Shown: positions 1 through 10,083 of the stretch, piece after piece
How positions within the stretch are numbered: position 1 is the stretch's first letter
How the letters are laid out: every line of letters starts with the position of its first letter
Source: Mugil cephalus
Lineage: Eukaryota > Chordata > Actinopteri > Mugiliformes > Mugilidae
Assembly (NCBI RefSeq): GCF_022458985.1
Contig: NC_061786.1
Span: forward strand, 18,606,974 to 18,670,973
Reading direction: 5' to 3'
Length of the DNA: 64,000 nt
The notes under the pieces: generated by a model
Database searches by the model: none
Seen by the model: only the letters and a program-made list of their open reading frames with translations
Told to the model about the DNA's origin: nothing
Made by a program: the position numbers and the translations under genes

Positions 1-600
1 TGCAGGATGGTCACTGAGGTGACGAAGAATCCCGGAGTGTCAGCTAAAGACTTACAGAAACCTCTGGCACATGCTGCGCCCTTTTTTGGGTTGGCAAATT
101 TACAATAAGTAAAACATTTAACAAGAACAGAGTTCATGGGAGGACACCACGGAGGAAGCCATCGCTGTCTAAAAAAAAAGACACTGCTGCACGTTTGAAG
201 TTTGCAGTCTGTCTGTGAAATACGGCGGAGCCGGTATCGTGGTTTGTGGCTGCTGTGCTGCCTCAGAGCCTGGACAGGTTGCTGTCATTGATGGAAAAAT
301 GAATCCCCAAGTTTATCAGGACATTTTTCTGGGAAACTTGAGACCATCTGTCCAAAAAACTGAAGCTGGACAGAGGATGGGTGATGCAACAGGACAACGA
401 CCAGAAGCACAGAAGTAAATCAACAACAGAAGAAAATAAACCTTCTGGAGCGGCCCAATCATTTCCTGAAACAGTTTTGTAAAGAGGAATGGTAAAATAT
501 TCCTTCTGACTGTTGTACAGGTGTGATCTGCAACTACAGGGAATATTTGGTTGCAGTTATTGCTGACTAAGGATGGTCAGTCAGTTATTACATCCAAAGG
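1..600 (+). pseudogene. Decayed Tc1/mariner-type transposase fragment, cut by window edge
   Basis: Frame-shifting translation of the + strand gives successive blocks of a Tc1-like DDE transposase. Near 1-75 it resembles the helix-turn-helix linker (RMVTEVTKNPGVSAKDLQKP). Near 130-195 the 'HGRTPRRKPSLSKKKDTAARLKFA' type block can be followed. At 215-330 comes KYGGAGIVVCGCCAASEPG, the family's 'K-GGGSIMLWGCFAASGPG' block. Next is a QQDND-like block near 385-405 and a C-terminal KEEW-like block near 480-530. Several frame changes and stops separate the blocks, so no intact enzyme is encoded. The family cuts and pastes DNA into TA sites; this copy is dead. The 5' part lies outside the window. Confidence 0.8.
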
Positions 601-1400
601 TTCACATCGTTTTATGCACTGTCAACGTTTACATGCTGTATTCAATAAAAACATATACTTGTTGGTGTGGACTTGGCTTAAGCGGACTGTGTTTGTCCGT
701 TGTTGTGACTTAGATGAAGATCAAAACACATATTTCACCAGTTTATGCAGAAATCCAAGTAATCCCAAAGAGTTCACATATTTTTTTGTGTTGCAACTGT
801 ATATACGTCTTTTTATTTTAAATCCACCGCTTCTCACAAAAGTCAATGGAAACATCTTTATGTAGAATATTTCAGGGACTTTCAGTTCACTTTAATTCAC
901 TACTGCTGCTACTGTAGCTGTTATTATTAGTGTCTCCTCATATGTGTAAATAACCCACAGTGATCCGCAACAGCTGCAATAAGTAGCGAAATGTGGAGGA
1001 AATATAAAGAGAAAATAAACCTGATTAAAATAATACCACGCGTGTGAGAAGGACGTGTGTTGGTAAAGACATTAACCAGATGAAATTAGAAAATAGAACT
1101 CACCTTCGTACACCAGCACCGTCACTATCCTGGTCTGTCAGAAGAGCCATGCTTGTTAGGGAGGCGTTCAAGAGCACTACGTTAGCCGAAAGCCACTTGA
1201 TGTTCTGTTAACATGATAAAAAAAAGCAACAACTTTAAACACTTGACTGAACCACACTCCCTACAAAGATAACAATCGTATTTTTATAGCTTCTGTAGTG
1301 GTCATAAATTGTTAAACTGTCTTACCATCTGGGTGGCTGGCTAATCTGTAGCTCCATGTGATCGCTAAATAGTTTGAATTCTCTTCCGGGGTGACAACAG
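600..1400. other. Intergenic stretch, no gene seen
   Basis: AT-rich sequence following the transposase remnant. No exon pattern, RNA gene or clear repeat ends were recognised. Part of it may be the untranslated tail of the Tc1-like copy. Confidence 0.4.
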
Positions 1401-1402
1401 AC

Positions 1403-2500
1403 TCGCGATACCTGTTGTTTTTTTTCCCCTTGTGATCCGATACCAAGTGATACTGACGCTAATGTCCCGATATCGATACCGATACGTTTAGACGTCCGTT
1501 TGTGTATATGAAAATGATGACTTTTAAAATTAACATTTGCAAATATAGTTATGAAAATGTATCAAATCAACTGAAAATCGGAGCAAATCACATATTTAAA
1601 AAAAATCTCTCTCAAACAAAAATAGAAATAAGAACAGCTGCTCAGATTGATATAATTATTTTTGGATCAGATGGAAAAGGTCTTCAGGTTAGAACTTGAG
1701 ACAGCTTGAACTTACCATTTCACATTTATGTATTTTTGTTAAGGAACAACAGCATGTTGACATTATCTACGTGGATATGTGCCTGTGACGGGCACTGTGA
1801 TGTATTTTCACTATACGTCTGGATATCGTCTGCCTCTCTGGATTTAAGGGCTTCTACCAAACTAGAGAAAGCATTTATCAGTTGAGGGGAAAATTAAATT
1901 TTAAACAGCATGTGCATATCGATTTGTGGAGAAATTCTGTGGGATGGTTTGGACAGGAAAAGACAGAATTTAAAAACAGATACATTTTTTTCTTGATAAT
2001 TATGAAACTGAACTCTAATCATCAATCTTCCTTTTAAATGAACAGTTATACAGGGTTCATTATGTTTTTATTTATTATATCTAATAAGAAAATGTGACGT
2101 TACATTTGATTGATATGATGAAGAAGAACTATAGGTGAAGAAGGGTCAGTTTGTTTGTATGTGTTTGACATGATACTGCACTGTTTTTGTTTTTATTTTA
2201 TTGTTTTATGTTTGTTTTATTCCTTTATGTTCGAGATGAATTTTAATAATAAACAATCAGCGTCCGTCTCAGGTCTGCATTTTCCATATTTTCCTGCACT
2301 TCCTCTCTCTCTCATGCTTATTCCCATACTTTTTATTGTTATTATTATTGTTTTTAGAATTGATTATCTAATCGGTGTCATAAAAGTATGAATATCCCTT
2401 GTGAATGCAGACTTAGTATCGGTATTTTGATGTGAAGCTCGATCATAAAAGAAAAAACGTCTGTATCGGAAGTATCGACATTTCTAGATCGATACGCATC
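1403..2500. repeat. Probable TE about 1.1 kb long with imperfect inverted ends rich in CGATAC
   Basis: The left part (about 1403-1500) carries several CGATACC / ATCGATACCGATACG words. The right part (about 2408-2500) carries the complementary words TATCGGTATT, GTATCGGAAGTATCGAC and GATCGATACGC. The best-matching ends pair as inverted repeats with gaps, each followed by AGACG / CGTCT. This is the look of a degraded teleost DNA transposon. No transposase frame was seen inside. The right end stops about 130 bp before the cenpo start codon. Boundaries are approximate and no target-site duplication could be shown. Confidence 0.4.
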
Positions 2501-2519
2501 GTCGTCACTAGTGACGACG
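2500..2519. promoter_or_regulatory. Perfect 20-bp palindrome with two TGACG half-sites, upstream of cenpo
   Basis: The sequence CGTCGTCACTAGTGACGACG equals its own reverse complement. It contains CGTCA and TGACG, the half-site of CRE/ATF-bound elements, in outward mirror arrangement around ACTAGT. It lies 112 bp before the cenpo ATG. A regulatory role is inference; it may also be the end of the neighbouring repeat. Confidence 0.4.
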
Positions 2520-2631
2520 CAGCGGCCGCCAAAATCAAAAAGTTGTAGTCAATTTCCTCGTCTGATCTGAGTAGTTTCGGCTCGAGCTTTGAAGCGAAAT
2601 AAAAAAAAAATTAAAAAAAGACGAGACGACC

Positions 2632-5600
2632 ATGGAGGGATCGTGCACGAAAGGTACATGAAATAACAGCTAAGCAACAGAAATCTAGTTAATAGAAGCA
2701 CCGTCGGCTAATGCTAACAGTGCTAGCAGCTGTCATTTCTGTGGCCTGAGAGTGAAAAGGATTGTGCTTTTATCCGCAGGTGTTTTGAATCATCTAGATG
2801 TGTTGAAAGTCCAGGCGAGGAGCCGTAGATGTCAGCCTCAGCAGCAGCAGCAGCAGGAACAGGAGCAGCAGAGCCGTGTGAAGGAGCTAAAAGCTAAAGT
2901 TGCAGCTCTGCGTCTCCAGAGGGAACAGCTGAGCGCAGAGATACAGACGAGCAAGGTGAAGATGACTGCAGGGGGAGAGGGAAGCTATATTTACTAGATG
3001 ATGATCTCCCTGGGTGTAGGACGTGTTTGCATGATGCTTTAAATATCTTTGATCAGTGAGGCTAAAGATGCAACACAACAGCTCTGCAATAAGCCCTGCT
3101 GCCATTAACCCTGGTCTGTTTAAAACCTTATTATAAGGATGTATTAGATTAATTGACATTGTATCCTGCACTAGTGAAAATGAATGCATTTTAATATAAC
3201 AGTCTTCACAAAGTTTCTAGTATTCAGCATTTGTTTAAAATAACCAGAAAAAGCTGTGGTTTCATTTTGGAGGCTGTGGTTTTGCGACACATGTTTCTGT
3301 TACGTTGTCAGCCCCATTTATTCAGTGGTCTAAGCTTAATACCCTATTTTAACATAAAACTGAACATTATAACATATGTATTCCTTTTCACTAGTGTACC
3401 TAATGAACTGGCAAGCAAGTGTATGTCATTGACTGCGCATACAAGGCGTATATATACTGAATAACTAAAAGTACTTAGTATATATTCTGAACATAAGTCT
3501 CCAAAGACTGTATTTTGCTTTTTATATTAATTTTCCATCAGTGTGCTGAAAATGTTTTATCTATTCTGGATTTGTAGCGAAGCAAATATCCCTATTGCAT
3601 TATGTTTTTCACAGATAATTTCTCCACTGAGTTTATAGAAATGTTTATTATCATAACTCATGTTGATTTATATCCTCCTAGTTCTAAAAGTTAAGTTTTC
3701 ATCCTTAATCTGCATGTGTGGGTTTCCTTCCACAGTCCAGAGGCGCATGTATGTATGTGACAGGGTTAGAGTCGGCCACAGCTCACACAGCTGTGATAGG
3801 TAGGACCATACTATCAACCAGGTATCAAAAACAAAGCAAAACTTAAATCTCCAAAGTGGGTTTTTTCGGTTCTGAAATTAAGAAGCTGTTCATTTACTTG
3901 GATGAGTGGCGATAGATCTTCAAGAAAACTTTGTTTTAGATATACCGTGGCCTTAACGCATAGTCACGGGTGTCACGTGGCTCTTACACAGGAACATCTT
4001 GCGAACCCGTCACAGCGTCCATACAAGTTTTCTGTGTCTTTTAGACTGTGGAAGGAAACCCACACTGACAGAGAGAAGACGTAAACTCTAACCAGATGGG
4101 CTCAAAACAGCCGGATCTGGATTCAGAAGTGCTAAAAACTTCGTCACCGTATCATCTCATTCATATTCCCATTACTTCATGTGCTGTGATGGAGGATTTT
4201 GAGTCACTGCGCCCACTTCTGCGATGAAATTCTAAGCGAGTGTAAAACATGATGGTAACTTATTCCGGTTGTTATCACATATCCTCCAGGAACTGAGGTC
4301 GTCCCTGGACAAACTGCAAGAACATGAAGGGGAGGAGGAAATGGACCAAGAATCGGAGGAGTCGCAACTTCTGCGGCTGATGACCAGACACACACAGCTG
4401 AAAGATCTTCTAAATGCTCATCGCCTCATTGGTATCAACACCTAACTGCTTTACTGCTTCTTTCCCTTCTCTTTCTTAATCTTTTCTCACAAGCCGTGTT
4501 TCATTCTCTGATGTCACTAGGTGGGTATGACGTTGTAAAGACCCGTGAAGGTAAAGGAGTGTGTGTGTCTCTGGCCACCGCCTACGAAGGCGTCTACTTA
4601 GACACCTATAACCTGCAGATCGACCTGAAGCCGACGGTGAGGATCGTTCGGCACAACATCCCCCCGGTCATTCCCCTGAACAGCCTCGCTGAACAGCACG
4701 ACATGAAGAGAGATCTGAAGACTTTTCTGGACGCGCTCCATCGGCATCTCAATGCTTTTGCTGGTCGCAAGCAGCAGCTGAAGCTTGTTAAGGTACCAAA
4801 TGTCATGTTTTGGTTAAATAATATTGTCAAAGAGTAGCAAGCGGCTGTTATGTCGTCACTCCCAAGCACAAAATGAATTTAACCACCACGTAAAAGCCAT
4901 TTTATTTAGAGTTTAATACATGAAGATGGTTGGAAAATATTTCTAAATGAGCCGACAATAACACAAAAAATACCTCAGTCAGCCAGTCAGAGACGACAAA
5001 TTAAATTCTACATAACGTGAATGACCTCCCCAAACAGTCTGCAGATCTTTGCCGGAGCATTAATCAGTTGCAGATGAAGCGATAAAGCAACTTTCTGCCA
5101 AAAAAACAAAAAACAAATGTTTGAGCAAGAGAAGCCGGGATAGTGTTTCTGAATAAACTCTGGTTTTCACACATAAGAATCAGGAAGTAAACTGTGCACG
5201 GTGCTAAAAAACACAGCAAAGATCCATTGAAATAAACGTGCATACTATTTATAACGGATGCATTTCCCTTGACGGAAATGTTATTTTGCAGCGGCCGTTC
5301 TTATTTGTATACTTGAAGCTTCACGGCAGGTAGGTTGTTACAGTTCTTTAGCGCATTCACGCAGTCTCATTGTCCTCATTAGACCTCTGAGGAGGCCACG
5401 CCATGTGACGCAGGACGTCTTGTCACTGAATATAGCTCTTTGTGACTCAGGCTGCATGTTTTGGGCTCAGTGTCCTGCTGAGAAATTCATTTATGTCAGC
5501 GCAGTCACACCCTCTCAGACACCATGCATTTAGCTGTGGTGTTAATTACTTATTCATACTGAATTTACTTTGACGAGCAAGAGGCATCTTAGAAATCACT

Positions 5601-6715
5601 AGTTTCTATTAGGGCTGTGCGGTGTACCAGGATACCAGCGTATTTGATTACAGCGTCCGGAAAGCTGCGCCTTGAGACACTGATTCAGACTGGATCATTT
5701 TCGATATAGCGCTTCTAAACACACATGGTGTGCCTGAAAATGTCCCTAATTTTAGCTTTTCATGAATGGAAAAAAAAAAATTGCGTGCAGACTACAGTTA
5801 TTACGGTAGCCGGTCGCGCTGCTATTGATATTACAGACATAGCAGTTTAAATATGTTATTGTATTTTCATGTGTTCTTCTCTCAACCAGTGGAAAATGTT
5901 GTGAACATGTGATTATGTGATAAAAAATACCGTAATATACTGTCAGAAATGTGAAAAATATTGTGATATACGTTTTTTGGTCACTCCGCCCAGCCCTGGT
6001 TTCTAACCTGCGACTGATTTGTGTGTACGTTGCTGTTCTTTTATCATAGGAACGTGAAAACATATCAAACTGACCTTCCTGCTTGTTTATAGGAGCAACA
6101 CAAATCTGTCGAAGTGATGGAGAGTAATGTTTTATGTTCAATACTGGTGCTGATGTTCACTGTGCCGACAAAGAGGGCGGCCGTGCTCTGCACGCTGGAC
6201 TACACGGACCACACCAGATGTCTTCCCACCCGGGTCCAGTTTGAATGTGAAGGTAGGAACAGGAAGCCGCACAACATTTCCAGTTTCTGTAATTACCGTG
6301 GTTCCCCTTTTTTTTATGTTTCCCGTCTTTCTAAATTACAAATCGACCGTACGCCCGGAGGACTTTCTAAATTACAAATCGACCGGAAGACTCTGACGTG
6401 CACCTTTCAATGTTAATCAGTGATATCAAACAATGATAGAAGTATTTGTTAGCTACAGCACACAGGCCTCACCCTTTGAAAAAATAAGAGGTTGTGGAAA
6501 AAGTTAATAGAAGTTAGTTTAGTTGAGGGTTTGGTTAATGCTGGATTTATTACCTCACATTTCCTTGAAATATAAGCTTCTTTTTTTGTTATTTTTTTTT
6601 TGCAGACAAGCAGCTTCCTGAGTCTCCTCAGTGGAAGAAAGACGGCAGCTTACTAATGGAAACCCCTCTGCACAAAGCTTTGACGACCATGAAGAACATG
6701 GGCAACATTGTTTAA
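2632..6715 (+). CDS. cenpo: Centromere protein O (CENP-O), six coding exons
   Basis: CENP-O is a subunit of the CENP-O/P/Q/R/U group of the constitutive centromere-associated network at the inner kinetochore. Coding exons: 2632-2653, 2780-2955, 4290-4431, 4521-4792, 6093-6252, 6606-6715. All junctions have GT-AG borders and matching phases, giving about 293 residues (human about 300). The N-terminal part is a coiled coil (residues about 15-90) with a glutamine run from CAG repeats near 2840. The C-terminal half is the RWD-type fold, recognisable by GGYDVVKTREGKGVCVSLAT, YLDTYNLQIDL and the HNIPPVIPL block. The start ATG follows a C-rich context and encodes MEGSCTK. A polyadenylation signal lies at 6818. 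Intron 4 holds a hAT-like MITE. Identity rests on family recall across the whole length. Confidence 0.9.
5609..5997. mobile_element. hAT-like MITE with GGGCTGTGCGG / CCGCCCAGCCC ends, copy 1
   Basis: The left end reads AGGGCTGTGCGGTGTACC and the right end GTCACTCCGCCCAGCCCT, an inverted-repeat pair common in teleost hAT-derived MITEs. Internal words such as 'GCGTGCAGACTACAGTTATTACGGTA' type sequence, GACATAGCAG.TTAAATATG and AATGTTGTGAACA.GTGA recur in the copy at 30735-31128. It is non-autonomous, with no reading frame. It sits in cenpo intron 4. Confidence 0.7.
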
Positions 6716-6817
6716 TTTATTCACTGCTTTTCGGTTTTTACATTTTAATAATAATAATGTACACACTTATTGTACGCGATGAAACACTATCAGCTTTTTA
6801 CTATGAGGCATTCAGAT

Positions 6818-6823
6818 AATAAA
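6818..6823 (+). terminator. Polyadenylation signal AATAAA of cenpo
   Basis: AATAAA about 100 bp after the cenpo stop codon. The neighbouring minus-strand gene ends at 6847, so the two transcript tails probably overlap. Confidence 0.6.
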
Positions 6824-6846
6824 ATCACCTTAACTTTTGAGTTCCT

Positions 6847-7458
6847 CTATGGAACGACTTTCTCCATGTCGCCTTTTTCCTTGAGCCTTTCTATGAACGC
6901 GGCGACGCTGTTGTGTAAACTCTCCCTCTGAAGCCGCCTCAGCTTCTCCACTTCCTCCTGGGCTTTCTGCTGTTGCCTGGCCAGCTCTTTTTCTGAGATT
7001 GAGTCAATCATTGCGATATTCTTCATCTGCATGAGCGACACGTGGCTCCGGGTGTTGAGCCTGTGTCTGGGTGAACACGTGGGCGCAGACGTGGACCGAC
7101 TCGGCTCCGCCGCTCCGGCTCCTTCGCAGTGACGCTGGGATTTGCTGGGAGGCCGTCTCCTCCCGTCAGACGTGTGGACGCTCCTGCGGAAACTCGCCCC
7201 TGCGTCTTTGTGTTCTCCTATTTCTTTCATGGCGACGTTGACCGTGGCTTTTGGTTCGCAGACTTTTACCATCACCACTTTTCTCTCTTGTTTTACCAGC
7301 GAGTCTCTTCTCTGCTGGAGCACTTTGCGGGTGTACCTGTACTGTTTCTCCAGCATGTTGAGTTTCTGCTGCAGATCCCTCTCCTCCTTATGGTTCAGCA
7401 CTCTCAGCTCCCACTGCTCCACAGATCTTCTATACATTTGATCAATCGTAGACAAGGA
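6847..7458 (-). CDS. Unidentified coiled-coil protein, terminal exon
   Basis: A minus-strand open frame of about 204 codons begins at a splice acceptor (CTAG at 7460-7459, after a pyrimidine-rich tract) and ends with TAG at 6847. The first half is a charged heptad region (residues about 15-55, EERDLQQKLNMLEKQY). The middle is basic and serine-rich with a run resembling NTRSHVSLMQMKNIAMIDSISEKEL. The end is a second helix rich in R, E and Q. No in-frame ATG is near the acceptor, so at least one upstream exon exists. A candidate exon ends at donor 7539 (CAG/GTAAG) and continues the same frame, but its start is unclear. The N-terminal heptads recall CCDC190 only weakly. I do not name it or give it a function. 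It is tail-to-tail with cenpo. Confidence 0.6.
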   Translation of the reverse strand, partial: SLSTIDQMYRRSVEQWELRVLNHKEERDLQQKLNMLEKQYRYTRKVLQQRRDSLVKQERKVVMVKVCEPKATVNVAMKEIGEHKDAGASFRRSVHTSDGRRRPPSKSQRHCEGAGAAEPSRSTSAPTCSPRHRLNTRSHVSLMQMKNIAMIDSISEKELARQQQKAQEEVEKLRRLQRESLHNSVAAFIERLKEKGDMEKVVP

Positions 7459-7539
7459 CTAGAGAAAAAAAAAAAACACAGTTTCCTTTTTAATCTTTCT
7501 TTCTTTCTTGTTAAATTAAAACTACAATGTTTTCTTACC

Positions 7540-8570
7540 TGAGCACAGAGAGCACAGTCACGCAGGTGTGTTTGCTGCTTTGTCCATCAGTATTATAATA
7601 GCCCATTGTAAAGCGTGACAAGTAAAAGTGCACAGACACATTCTTTCAAGATTAAATTTCAGCATGGTCACGAGGGCCGTCTTGCACAATCGATAAATAA
7701 CAGTTGACCTTGTGGGAAGTACGCGTCTGATTTCATCCTGCTTCTGTGTTACGTGTCAGACGATCGATCACGAGTCTCATTTAAACTGTAGGTACGAGCG
7801 AAGATGCCGGAATATGTTCAATAAAACCAGTTATGAAATAACGATTCAAGATATGAGAGATCTATCATTTCTGGTTAATAAATTATGGGTGGTCATTTTT
7901 AATAGTGATCAATTAAACATTGTATGAAAGTTTTCTCTCAGACTGACGCAAGTGAAATATTGTTTGTGGACAAACTATATTTGAAATGATGATTAAATTA
8001 AACCACAAATCTACAAATTTTTGTTTGTATTTTCTTGTTAAAGTGAGCTCGTCTTAACACGACTGCCTACATCACGTTTATTCTACACTAAATGTACTGA
8101 TTTAAAAACAAAAGTGTACATAGGTTAGATTTTATTATGAGAAATGGGGGGAAAAATATCATTCTTGTGTGACTGTAACCTCAGTCCTTTGGGATGATGT
8201 TTGGGCTTTGATGTCAAAAAATGTGAAGAATTTCAATATAGAAAATCTGTACTTTTTTATTTTATTTTTTATTTAATGAATCCCTTTATGACTAGTTGAG
8301 AATAAACATGATGAAGACAATTTGTAATTAATGGCTTTCGTGACCTCAATATATGTAAAACTTCCTTTACCCTATAGGCTATTGTTTTTTTTGGGGGGAA
8401 CATGTAGTGGGCGTTTTCATAAAAAAAATAAAATAAACAACAATGTATTTAATATAATCACTAAGTATAGATAATGAAAATCTACATCAGCCTAAATCTC
8501 CTCACTGACGGGGATGTAAACTCTTTTTACTTCTCGTATTTATTTGGTTTGCCTATTAATTGTAACACTA
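7540..8570. other. Intergenic AT-rich stretch, probably 5' flank of the minus-strand coiled-coil gene
   Basis: Apart from the possible short upstream exon ending at 7539, no coding pattern was seen. The region is AT-rich with short A and T runs. Confidence 0.35.
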
Positions 8571-8574
8571 ACAA

Positions 8575-9040
8575 GATTCAAGATCTCTTTATTGATCCCC
8601 AGAAGGAAATAGTTTTGTCCAAGAGTTCCAAGACAACAAAGAGCATATACTGTATGAACCAAATACAGACATAAGAATAAGAGTCAAAATAAAATATTCT
8701 TAAAAACAGAATAAACACAACCTGCTCAATTTAAGCCCTCACTGTCCCATCGTGCATGACATAAATGTTAGATTAGATCACATCTAGAGGAGGGGTCCAG
8801 TAGCCTGAAAGGTTGGTGGATCGATTAACCCACCTTGTCCCCAGGTGTGTGTTCCCTGGTGTGTGATTGGTGGTGGGAGAGAGTCCAGAGAAGCCAGGGG
8901 CAGCTGTTTCTGCTGAGGAAGTTTACCACCACCAGGGTGTGACTGTGTGAATGAATGAACACACTTTTTGAGGCTCTAACAATGGAAACGCGCAATATAA
9001 AACCAATGCATTGTGACATGATTCGATTAGATTAGATTAG
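8575..9040. repeat. Teleost interspersed repeats (two different fragments)
   Basis: At about 8579-8650 the words CTCTTTATTGATCCCCAGAA and GGAAAT match a common teleost repeat tail (TTTATTGATCC..GGGAAAT). A related copy is at 45255-45360. At 8825-9030 the sequence has GGTGGGAGAGAGTCC, GGCAGCTGT, TTACCACCACCAGGGTGTGA and CTGTGTGAATGAATGAA, the signature of another abundant fish interspersed repeat. No coding frame. Confidence 0.6.
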
Positions 9041-9147
9041 ATCTGAAATAACATTATTTATAATGACATTAGTCACCACTGTGCGGTACTCCTTTAATAT
9101 CCCCGACACAGACCGTGCTAAGCCAGCCCATTTTTAGGTTTGATCCC

Positions 9148-9229
9148 TCCCGCGCCAAACTAAAGTCCAGTTTCGAAGATGGCAATACAAAACTTCCCAA
9201 AGCTCCCAAACTGTTGACACCGCCGGTCG
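9148..9229 (+). promoter_or_regulatory. Likely core promoter and first non-coding exon of tp53i3
   Basis: CCCGCGCCAAA at 9149-9159 is a strong E2F site (TTTGGCGCGGG on the other strand). AAGATGGC follows at about 9176, a YY1-like start element. A clean donor (GTCG/GTAAGT) is at 9229. An ATG at 9179 opens a 12-codon upstream frame that stops at 9217. The next exon begins at about 10054 after a long pyrimidine tract and CAAG. The transcription start is inferred, not shown. Confidence 0.45.
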
Positions 9230-10083
9230 GTAAGTTCTTATTTCTCAAAGCTTGAGCTTCATTCACACAAACAACTGATCGATCTACGGTTAGTTACTAG
9301 ATTTGAGGTTCCCGCACACTGCTGATTTTTTTTTGTGTGTAATCGTTTCGTTAATACAGCTTAATTAATTAATTATTCAGCTATATCGATTTAGACGCTT
9401 TAATCAGAAGTTGCGTGGGGAAGTGTCTGCAGGTTGCGCGCATGCGCGTTGCGTAACGGGTACAGTAGTCGTGTAAGATCTCGGTCAACCTCTCTCCCTC
9501 TTTTACTCTTTCTTCCTCTTCTGCTTCTTCTGCTATAGAGTTTTGTTATAAAACACAAACTAGTTAACAACATTTGAGCTTTTTCTTTGCACCTTAGACC
9601 GTATGAATTATTATTAATATTACACCGGTCATTTGTATGGAGGTCCAGATGGTACAAGCAAAAAAACCTTCACAGCAATGCAAACAAAATCTAAAAACTT
9701 CATATATATGTGTAAAAAAATTTAATGCTGACGGTTGTGTCTACTTGAACTACTTGAATGAGTGACCAAATGTCTACATTTGTGTTTCAGCTTTTTTCCG
9801 ATATAGGATGATAAAATTAAAGAAAATGCTGCTGGACTTGTTGTTTCTTTAACATAGTTCATCTGCATATTTTCTTCAGTTCTAAAGGACTAGTGGGAAG
9901 TTGAGGTTTTAATAAGAACATCTGTGGGTGTAGTCAAAGTAAAAGTTTCCTTTCTTGTATAAATGACGACCTGAATGACTGTGAGCCTCCTCACACAATT
10001 AATGTTCTTAACTATTTTTCTTTCCTATTTTTTTTTTTTTTTTATCATTCAAGCCACAGCTGCCACTGCTGAGATCCAACGAA

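Noticed and set aside
7129-7542. Plus-strand frame of 137 codons
   Set aside because: Opposite strand of the coiled-coil exon, which has the acceptor and heptad pattern.
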